Source: Dromiciops gliroides (lineage: Eukaryota > Chordata > Mammalia > Microbiotheria > Microbiotheriidae). From it: a stretch of 64,000 nucleotides of DNA. Below the pieces are notes generated by a model that worked only from the letters and a program-made list of their open reading frames with translations, was not told the origin of the DNA and searched no databases. Position 1 is the first letter of the stretch. Each line of letters opens with the position of its first letter. The stretch spans positions 303,263,468 through 303,327,467 of the forward strand of contig NC_057861.1 in the NCBI RefSeq assembly GCF_019393635.1. Direction: 5' to 3'. The position numbers and the translations under genes were made by a program. Shown here in pieces: positions 55,706 through 64,000 of the stretch.

Positions 55706-57660
55706 AAAGGGGGAAGAAACAAATGCAGAAGAAAATGACCCCAAAACATCTACAAGCAGTGCCTCAGAGAAAAACACAACTAGGGAACAAACAACTAGAA
55801 TTCCTGAAAAATATGAAGGAAGGTCTTTTTTTTTTAAGGAAAAGTTTATGTTTTTATAAGTGGAATGAGAGGATTTAAGGGGGAAATGAAAAAACTAAGA
55901 ACTATGGGGAAAAAAGAATTGGAAAGGGATCTAACAGCTTGACATAAGAAGTATAAAACCTTGCCCAAGCAACACATAACCTCAAAATAAGAATAGAGCA
56001 AATAGCAAACAATGACTCTGTGAAGCAACAAGAAATATTAAAACAAAGTCAAAAGGCTGAAAAAATAGAAGAAAATATAAAATATCTTAGAATAAAAACA
56101 ACTGAATTGGAAAACAGATTGTGAAGAAAAAATTAAGAATCATTGAATTGTCTAAACATCATAACCAAATAGACCCCAGATATTATTTTGAGAATTCTTA
56201 AAGGAAAACTACTCAGATCTGTTAGAACCAGAGGGCAAAGTAGAAATAAAGAGAATCTTATTGGTCTTTTCCTGAAATTCCCAAAATGAAAACTCCCCAG
56301 AATATCATAGTCAAAATCCAGTTTCTAGATCAAAGAAAATAATATTGCAAGTAGCCAGAAATAAAAAATTCAGTACCAAGGAACCACAATCAGGACCACA
56401 GACAATTTTTTTTAATTTTTTTTTTAATTTTAGCAGGGCAATGGGGGTTAAGTGACTTGCCCAGGGTCACACAGCTAGTAAGTGTCTGAGGCCGGATTTG
56501 AACTCAGGTACTCCTGAATCCAGGGCCAGTGCTTTATCCACTGTGCCAACTAGCTGCCCAACCACAGACAATTTAATAACTACCACTACAAAGGAATAGA
56601 GAATTTTGAATATAATATTATTCTAGAGGGCAGAGGGTATGCGCTTTTAGTCAAGAACAACTTATTCAGCAAAACTGAATGTGAGGCTACTAGGGCAAAA
56701 AATGGATCTTTAATGAAACAGAAGACTTCCAAGCATTCCTGATCAAAAAGACCAGAGCTGTGGAGAAACTCTGAAGTCCAAATAGAGGAATGAAGAGAAA
56801 CATAAGAAGTTAAATGTGAATGAACAATGATAAAGGACTAAACAGTAACAAACAGTTTGCATTCTGATATGAGGAGATGACACTATTATTATCAGGATTC
56901 ATAGAGTCCAATTAGATAAGACTTGGTTCTGTTATGTTTTGATGATTTTAAGAAAAGAATACAAAGAGAGGGGAAGAAGAATACACTGGGAAAGGTGGAG
57001 AAAAGAAAGGAAGGATAGGGGAAATTATCTCACATGATCAGGGTGCATAAGTAGACATCTATCTATACGAACTGGGAGTAGGGGGCAGGGGAAGAGTGGC
57101 TAACACTTAAATTTCACTCTTATCCAAACTGATCAAATTAAGGAAAAACACACACACATGTTTTGGTACATATATAGATTTTACTCAACAGGGAAATAGG
57201 AAGGAAAGAGAAAAAGTGGGGAGAGGGGAATTAGAAGGAAGATAACTGAAGAAAGGAATTCACTCTAAGCAAAACAAACTCAAAGGATGTACGGAAACAT
57301 TTAGAGATATTTTTGATGCGGCAAAATGTGAATCTGAGAGGGTACCTATAAATTGGAGAATGGATTAACAAGTTATGGTACTTAAATGTAATAGAATACT
57401 ATTGTGCTGAACTTTTTTCAGCATAGTAACCAACCAGGATTCCAGAGAACTAAGGACAAAATATGCTACCTACCTCTTGATAGAAAGGTAAATGATTCAG
57501 AATAAGACAAAAATTTTTTGGATTATGGACAGTGTGAGAATTCATTCAGATTGTATGTTTTTAATGGGTATTGTTTTTCTTGTATTCTCACAAGAACAAA
57601 AGGAAGGTTGGGAGGGATGAGAAAGCAGGTCTTGGCTGCTTAAAACAAACAACATATTTT
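55706..57660 (+). mobile_element. Half-L1 (HAL1)-like element: ORF1 remnant joined to 3' end
   Basis: Plus-strand text matches L1 ORF1: ACTGAATTGGAAAACAG near 56100, then ACCAGAGGGCAAAGTAGAAA, CCCAAAATGAAAACTCCCCA (the PKMKTP motif of ORF1), CTTATTCAGCAAAACTGAAT and GACCAGAGCTGTGGAG. It passes through an A/G-rich linker (56940-57250) into an L1 3' UTR type end. I see no reverse-transcriptase region between them. Many stops show it is dead. A SINE at 56407-56560 splits ORF1. Confidence 0.6.
56407..56560 (-). repeat. Marsupial SINE with 12-base duplication
   Basis: Reverse SINE with CAACTAGCTGCCCA at the right. ACCACAGACAAT flanks it at 56395-56406 and 56561-56572. Confidence 0.95.
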
Positions 57661-57819
57661 TTAAAGGAAAAGCAATTTAAAATTATGCAAATGAAGTGGC
57701 TAAAATGTTCATAACCATTATTAACCCAGAGATTCCACTGCTGGGCATAATTTTGCACCTAGCTGTACTCCTCAAAAGCTCATGCTTTCCAGAATCTCAT
57801 CATCTTTAAGATCACGTCA

Positions 57820-58430
57820 ATTTTTTTTTTACAATAGCATATTATTATTTTTAGGTGTCTTTTTCTCAAATTTAAAAATAATAATAAACATTTTTATTTA
57901 AAGTTTTGAGTTTCAAATTTTATCCCTCCTTCCCTCCCTCCCTGAGGTGGTAAGTAATCAGATATAGGTTATACATGGGCAATTTTGTAAAACATTACCA
58001 TATTAGTAATTTTATATAAGAAAATTTGAATAAAAGACAAAATGAAAGAAAGTGAAAAGTAGTGTGCTTCAGTCCGTGTTCCATCAATATCAATTCTTTG
58101 TAGGTGGATGGTATGCTTCATCATTAGTCCTTTGGGATTGTCTTGGATCATTGTATTGCTGAGAATAGTTGTCATTCACAGTTCTGCATTGAATAATATT
58201 ACTGTCACTGATCACATCAATTCTTTTTCTTTTTGTTTGTTTGGGGGTTTTTTGGTGAGGCAATTGGGGTTAAGTGACTTGCCGAGGGTCACACAGCTAG
58301 TACGTGTTAAGTGTCTGAGGTTGGATTTTAACTCAGGTCCTCCTGACTCCAGGCCTGGTTCTTTATCTACTGTGCCACCTAGCTGCCCTGATCACATCAA
58401 TTCTTAAACTGATATCACCTCATTACCTAC
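57820..58430 (-). mobile_element. L1 3' UTR, split by a SINE
   Basis: Reverse L1 end: CAGATATAGGTTATACATGG, TTGTCTTGGATCATTGTATT. The SINE at 58225-58388 lies inside it. Confidence 0.85.
58225..58388 (-). repeat. Marsupial SINE with 16-base duplication
   Basis: Reverse SINE ending CACCTAGCTGCCC. TGATCACATCAATTCT flanks it exactly at 58209-58224 and 58389-58404, the longest clean duplication in the window. Confidence 0.97.
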
Positions 58431-58439
58431 TGCCCCTAG

Positions 58440-58745
58440 GGCTCCTCCCTTTCTCTTTTTAGAAAGGGTAGAGGGTGGGCATCAGAGAGCTTCTCTCAGA
58501 TCCTCCACTTAAGGAAGGGACCTACATTAAGATTTCCTACCTGGTTGAATCATGGCTCTGAGAGAGATACCCTCCTTTATTCACTTTCCCGCCTGTTCAG
58601 CTTCTGTTTATGTGTTGTTTTCCCTTATTAGTTCCTTGAGAGATGGAACTGCCTTTCACCTTTCTTTGTATCCCTGGTGCTTAGCACAGTGCCCAGTACA
58701 TAATAGGTGCTTAATAAATGTTTGTTGACTAATTGATACACGCCA
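58440..58745 (+). repeat. L2 3' end
   Basis: TATCCCTGGTGCTTAGCACA, then CATAATAGGTGCTTAATAAA and TTTGTTGACTAATTGATA. A well-preserved terminus. Confidence 0.88.
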
Positions 58746-59430
58746 AGAGAGGTTATTGATAAAAAGAAGTCCTCATATACACCAAAATATTTATAGCAGT
58801 ACTTTTTAGTAGCAAAGGACTAGAAACAGTAGCTGTCCATAGATTGAGGCATCTAAACAGATTAAATATAATTGAATATTGCTGTGGCATAAGCAATGAC
58901 AAAATGATGAATATAAAGAAGTATCCAAAGATATACATAAACCGATGTGGAGTGAAGTAAGCAGAGTCAATAAAACAGCATACGCAATGATTATCCTGAT
59001 ATAAATGGAAATAATAACCATAGAACAATCATAAATGAATGTTTCAAAATTACAAAGAAAAAGCATGGCCTCGAAGAAGAGATATAAAAAGACACCCCTA
59101 ACCTACTTCTTTGCAGAAGTGGGAGGTCTATGGATATGAAATATTATATATTTTTAGACTTTTTCAATATATTGATTGATTTTTCTTCTTTTCTTCCTTT
59201 TCCTCAATTTTTCTTTAAAACTTTAATTTTTATATGGAAAGGCTTTTGAGACAGAGGGAATCATGAGGCATACTGGGAGATAATCCAATGATATAAAAAA
59301 CAACAGATAGTAATAAAATTTATTTTAAAAATTCTTTGTTATGTGGGATGGCTCTCTGGGAGGGAGGGGAGATAGATGGGGCATTTAGGCTATGTAAAAG
59401 ACCAAAAAATCAATAAAATGTATTTTTAAA
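58745..59430 (+). mobile_element. L1 3' region, divergent subfamily
   Basis: AATATTTATAGCAGTACTTT, GATGTGGAGTGAAGTAAGCA and AAATTACAAAGAAAAAGCAT. The subtype is shared with 45420-46060. A-rich end near 59430. Confidence 0.82.
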
Positions 59431-62282
59431 TAGTATGTCATAAATGCAACATGAAAGTCTCAAAGCTGACCTGCTTTCCTGTGTATCCCTCTGAACTTTC
59501 TTCTGTTCTCATCTCTGCATTAAAAAAAAAAATGCTTCAATTACTCTTTCCTTTCTTTTCTCCTTTTTTTTTTGGGGGGGGCAGTGGGAATCACTATTAC
59601 TGACAACCTTTTCCACTTCCCAAATCACCCCCCACCATTAAAAAAAACCTATAGCAAACAAATATTATCAAGTAAAACACACTCACATAGTGACCTTACA
59701 TGAAAATGTCTCAATCTTCACTTCAGTCCATCATCTCTCTCTCAGGAGATAGGTGTTGCTTCATCATTTGTCACTTGGAGTTAAGGTTGGTCATTGCATT
59801 GATCAGAATTTTTAAGACTTTCGAAGTTTTTTGTGTTGTTTTTTTTTTTTTTTACAATATTGTAGTCATTGAATAGGGTTGTTCTCCTGGTACTACTCAA
59901 TTAACTCATCAGCAGTTCATATAGGTCTTCCCAGGAGTCTCTGCATTCATTCCTTAAATAATTTATAATGGAGCAATAATATTACATTATATTAAACTAG
60001 CATCATTTCTTCAGCCATTCCCCAATGGATGGGGACCCTGTAGTTTTCATTTCTTTGAAACAACAAAAAAGTGCTACTAGAAATGCATTTGTGCCCGTGG
60101 AATTTTTCCTCTTTAATCCCTTTGGGGTTTAGACTTAGTAGTGGTAATGCTGGATGGAAGAGTATAATATGCATAGTTTATTGATTTTGAAGGCACAGTT
60201 AAAATTTTCTTTCTGGATGGATTGGACAATTTACATCTCTACCAATAGCATATCAGTGTGCCTATTTTTTTCATAGCACCTCCAATAACGGCCTTTTTCC
60301 TTTTTGTCTTCTTTGCCAAAATCATGAGTGTGAAGGTTGTTTTCATTGGATTTCTTTTATGATTGGTGTTTGGAGCATTTTTCCATATGGTTATTGATAG
60401 TCTATATTTCTTCCCTGGAGAACTGCCGTCTTCTTTTCTTTGGCCATCTATCTATTGAGAAACAACTCTTTTTCTTATATGTTTCAATGAGTTCTGTATA
60501 TTTTTTAGATATCAGACCTTTATAAAGGAAACTTGCTACAAAGATTCCACACTCCCAGGTAACTGTTTCCCTTCTAATTATAGCTGTATCCATTTTGTTT
60601 GTATGTAAAGTTTTAAATTGTGTATAATCAAAATTTTCCTTTTTTTCTTTATGGTATAACTTTTTATGTCTAGGCCATGTATCCATTAAGCTTATTATTG
60701 TATGTGATATGAGATATTGGTCTAAATCTAATTTATCCTAGATCTCTTTTTACATCCCATCAATTTTTGTCAAATATTTTGTCTTTCCTCCAGGAGCTAT
60801 GGCTTGTTAGTTTATCAAACTTTATGCTACTGTGTTTTGTTTTGTTTGCCGCTGGATCTTGTGTACCTAATATGTCCCATTAATCACAGTTCCTATTTTT
60901 TAATCAGTACCAAATTGTTTTAGATGATTATTGCTTTGTAGTATAATTTCAGACTTGCTACTGTAACTAAGCCTCCTTCCTCTTTATTTTTTTCCTTTTC
61001 AGTTGTTGATAATTTGCTTTGGGTTTTTTTTTTTTATTTCTATATAGAAACCCTTTTATAGTTTGATTGTTATAGCACTGAAAACATTTAATTAAAGTAT
61101 TTCATTTGTGGTATATTGGCATGAACTAATCACGAGCAATTATTGTCTTTCTATTTATTTAGGTCTGTCTTTGTGTCTGTATCATGTTTTGTGGTTGTAT
61201 TTATATAGTTCCTTTGTGTGGCTGGGTAAATGGATTCCCAGATATTTTTTTTACATTCTGAAGTTATTTTGAATAGAATTTCTATCTCTTTCTACTTGTG
61301 TGGGGGGGGGGGAGGAGGGGTTCCTTACACCTGATTTTATTTGCTACTCTGCTACTTTGCTTAAGTTATTGTTTCAGTTTTTTAGTTAAATCTCCCAGAT
61401 TTTCTAGGTAGAACATCATATCTTCAGAAAAAGAGCAAAGTTTATTCTTCTTTGCCTATGCTTATTCCCTTGATTTCTTTTTTCTTGTATTATTGTCATA
61501 GCATAGCTAGCATTTCTGACACTATCTCAAATAATAGTCATGATAATAGACATCTGTTCTTACCACTGATCTTATTGTAAAGGTCTCTAGCATTTCTCTC
61601 TCACGTATCTCGTCATTTTGGAGAGACATTCTTTCCCATATTAAGGAAATGCCTATTTATTCCTATGATTTTAGTGTTTTTAAAAAAACAATAATGAGTA
61701 TTCTATTTTGTCAAAAGCTTTTTCTTAATTGATATAATCATGCAATTTGGATTTCATAATATTGTCTATTAAGTTTATAGTTTTCCTAATATAGAACTAA
61801 CACTGCATTCCAGGTATAAATCCAACCTGGTCTAGTTTAAAATCTTTTTGCTCATTTTTATTGAATAATTTTGCTCTGATATTAGAGATATTAGTTACAA
61901 TTTTTTCTCAGCTTAGTCTCTCCCTTGCTTGGGTATCAAAACCATAATGGTCTCATAGAAGCAACTTGGTATTATCATTTCTTTTAATGCTTTTGTATAC
62001 AATATATGTAATAGTGGAATTAATTTTTCTTTGAATGTTTAAGAATATTCACTTGGAAATTGATCTAGTCCTGATTTTTTTCCCTTTGGAAGTTTATTGT
62101 TTGTTTTATTTTTCCCCTAATATTAGGCTATTTAAATTATTTCTCATTCTGTTCATCTGGACATTTTATTTTTTGTATTAATATTCATCTCTTTCATTTA
62201 AATTACCAGCATTGTTGACATATAACTGGGCAAAATCATTCCTAATAATTTTCTATCTTTTAAAAAATTTGTTGTGAATTCT

Positions 62283-62456
62283 CTCTCTCTCTCTCTCTTG
62301 TTTTTTTTTTTTTTTTTTTTGGTGAGGCAATTGGAGTTAAGTGACTTGCCTGGGGTCACACAGCTAGTAAGTGTCAAGTGTCTGATGCCAGATTTGAACT
62401 CAGGTCCTCCTGAATCCAGGGCCAGTGCTCTATCCACTGTGCCACCTAGCTGCCCC
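62283..62456 (-). repeat. Marsupial SINE with (CT)n at its tail
   Basis: Reverse SINE with CACCTAGCTGCCCC at the right, a T-run of about 20 and a (CT)n run (62281-62298) at the left. AATTCT flanks it (62277-62282 and 62457-62462). Confidence 0.92.
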
Positions 62457-62520
62457 AATTCTTTTTCATTTTTGACACTTGATTGGTAATTTGACTTTTC
62501 TGTCTTTTAAAATCAGTTGA

Positions 62521-63800
62521 ATGAAAAAAGGCTCCAAATCACTATTGTTCAGAGGAATGCAAATTAAAACAACTCTGAGGTACCCCCTATCAGAGTGGCT
62601 AATATGACAAAAAAAGAAAATGTTGGATGTTGGAGGAGATATGGGGAAACTGGGACTAATCGACTGTTGGTGGAGTTGTGAACTGATTCAACCATTCTGT
62701 TAAGGGTAAAATTCTAGCTACTCTGTCTAAAATATCTAATGAGTGGTCACCAATAAATTATAAGCTTTAGCAAGAATTAGACTTTTAAGCATTTATTAAG
62801 GAGAATAAGAATTTGGTAAAGAGAGAGAGAAAGGCCTACATTCATCTATCTATTAAAGGGAGAGCTCATTTCAAGCTCCGCTCTCCGCCAGAGTCCACAG
62901 GAAAAAAAGTCAAGTCAGAGTGCCAGGCTCCCCCTTCTTCCTCCCACAAGCCTACGTCACTTCCTAATACCAAAGAAAAGATGCATGGTCTTGCCCTCAA
63001 AGACCTTCTCCTCATAGCAGAGCTTTTCTACAGTAAGTCTCCAGCAGGTGGCATCATTCCAATCATTACAATTCTAAAGAGCAATTTGGAACTATGCCCA
63101 AAGGGCTATAAAACTGCATATAAAACTGTGTGGAACTTTGTTCCAGCAATACCATCAGTAGGTCTGTATCCCAAAGAAATCATTAAAAAGGGGGGGCAGG
63201 GGGAAGAACCACATGTACAAAAAGATTGATAGCAGCTCTTCTTGTCATGGCAAAGATTTGGAAATTGAGGGAATGTCCATCAATTGGGGAATGGCTGAAC
63301 AAGCTGTAGTATATGAACATAATGAAATATTATTGTGCTATAAGAAACGATGCTCAGGTGGATTTCAGAAAAACTGAAAAGACTTGCATGAACTGATGTA
63401 GAGTGAAGTGAACAGAACCAAGAGAATGTTATACACAGTAACAGCAATATTATTAAAGAACTATTAGTGACTTAGCCATTTTCAGCAATACAATGATTCA
63501 AGATGATCCCAAAGGACTAATGATGAAACATGTTATTTACTTCCAGAGAAAGGACTGATATTGAACACAGACTGAAGCATGCTATTTTTCACTTTCTTTC
63601 ATTTTTTTCCTTTTATTCAAGTATGTTTGTACAAAATGACTAATATGGAAATTTTTTACAAAATTGCATATGTATAACTTATATCTGATTGCTTACTGCC
63701 TCAAGAAAGGGAGAGGGAAGGGAGGGAAGGAGGGATAGAATTTGGAATTCACAACTAAATAAAAATGTTTATTCAAAATTTTAAAATAAAAAACTAAAAT
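62521..63800 (+). mobile_element. Truncated L1 3' end inserted in the minus-strand L1
   Basis: AATCACTATTGTTCAGAGGA, CAAATTAAAACAACTCTGAG, CCATCAATTGGGGAATGGCT and AGTGAAGTGAACAGAACCAA are plus-strand L1 3' region with an A-rich tail. AAAATCAGTTGA flanks it at 62509-62520 and 63801-63812. It is about 0.9 kb without the LTR it contains. Confidence 0.93.
62698..63070 (-). mobile_element. Solo LTR inside the inserted L1
   Basis: Read on the minus strand it starts TGTAATGATTGGAATGATGC and ends TTTTACCCTTAACA. ATTC flanks it exactly at 62694-62697 and 63071-63074, and L1 text resumes after it. A poly(A) region AATAAATGC lies in its 3' half. It is about 373 bases, class I-like by its 4-base duplication. 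It is related at its 5' end to the LTR at 39708-40154. No internal retroviral sequence remains. Confidence 0.9.
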
Positions 63801-64000
63801 AAAATCAGTTGAGCTAATGATTTATCTTTTTTTAAATTCCTAGTTTTATCACTTCAATTTACTTTCTAGCTTTCAATTTTGTTAATCTCATTTTTGATTT
63901 TTAGAATTTCTATTTTGATATTTAGTTTTTATTTTTAATTGTTGCTTTACTGTTTTTTATTTGTATGGCCAATTTATTAATACTTTCTTTTCCCCTTTGG

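Larger units (their letters stand above)
59570..64000 (-). mobile_element. Large minus-strand L1 (ORF2 and 3' UTR), runs off the window
   Basis: On the minus strand the 3' UTR lies at about 59570-60300 and ORF2 continues beyond 64000. A recognisable ORF2 C-terminal stretch at 60686-60402 reads KLMDTWPRHKKLYHKEKKEN, then FDYTQFKTLHTNKMDTAIIR and a CFSIDRWPKK motif. Upstream ORF2 text follows with many stops. Later insertions are a SINE (62283-62456) and a plus-strand L1 (62521-63800), which itself holds an LTR. The copy is dead. The first quoted residue run is approximate at its left edge. Confidence 0.85.

Noticed and set aside
60402-60686. Frame with recognisable protein similarity on the minus strand
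   Set aside because: It is a remnant of L1 ORF2, broken by stops on both sides, and is covered by the L1 entry.
62813-63229. A 138-codon plus-strand frame
   Set aside because: It crosses the boundary between an antisense LTR and L1 3' UTR. The sequence has no domain and the frame is a product of the insertion.
1-64000. CRISPR arrays, bacterial operons or an undescribed defence system
   Set aside because: All regular repeats are microsatellites or dispersed mobile elements, and the gene architecture is spliced and vertebrate.

Overview
The window looks like nuclear DNA from a marsupial. It is AT-rich and CpG-poor apart from one CpG island. It is packed with short tRNA-derived SINEs that open GGGGCAGCTAGGTGG and carry the CORE/MIR-type block around CTAGCTGTGTGACC. 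Some of these SINEs have a BovB/RTE-like tail, which is typical of marsupials. There are also many L1, L2, L3/CR1 and MIR copies. I cannot fix the species from the sequence alone.

One protein-coding gene is present and appears complete: SEC11C, a catalytic subunit of the ER signal peptidase complex. It lies on the minus strand. Six coding exons run from 44441 down to 19066, with GT-AG splice sites and consistent phases, and give a 177-residue protein close to human SEC11C. Its promoter lies in a CpG island at about 44240-45080. That island holds two elements of the ZNF143/THAP11 type, a GC box, an inverted CCAAT box and a CACGTG E-box. Coding starts at an ATG in an ideal Kozak setting; the position matching the human start codon reads GTG here. 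A poly(A) signal with a GT-rich downstream element lies about 130 bases after the stop codon.

Layout. 1-17.1 kb is repeat-dense DNA downstream of the gene (L2, L3/CR1, L1 ends, SINEs and long purine microsatellites). 17.1-19.07 kb is low in repeats and holds the 3' end. 19.07-44.44 kb is the gene: introns 2-5 carry only old MIR/L2 scraps, while the 14.7-kb intron 1 holds L2, SINEs, an L1, a hAT-like copy and a solo LTR. 44.24-45.08 kb is the CpG island. 45.1-64 kb is intergenic. It includes a full-length but diverged 7SL RNA retrocopy (46.15-46.46 kb), an LTR nested in an LTR-like sequence nested in L2 (46.5-47.8 kb), a half-L1-like element (55.7-57.7 kb), and a large minus-strand L1 (59.6-64 kb) containing a SINE and a plus-strand L1 that itself holds a solo LTR.

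I found no CRISPR array, operon, bacterial or viral coding system, and no second protein-coding gene. The most informative content is the SEC11C structure and start codon, its promoter motifs, and the nested insertion histories. Many insertions have exact target-site duplications and can be ordered in time.
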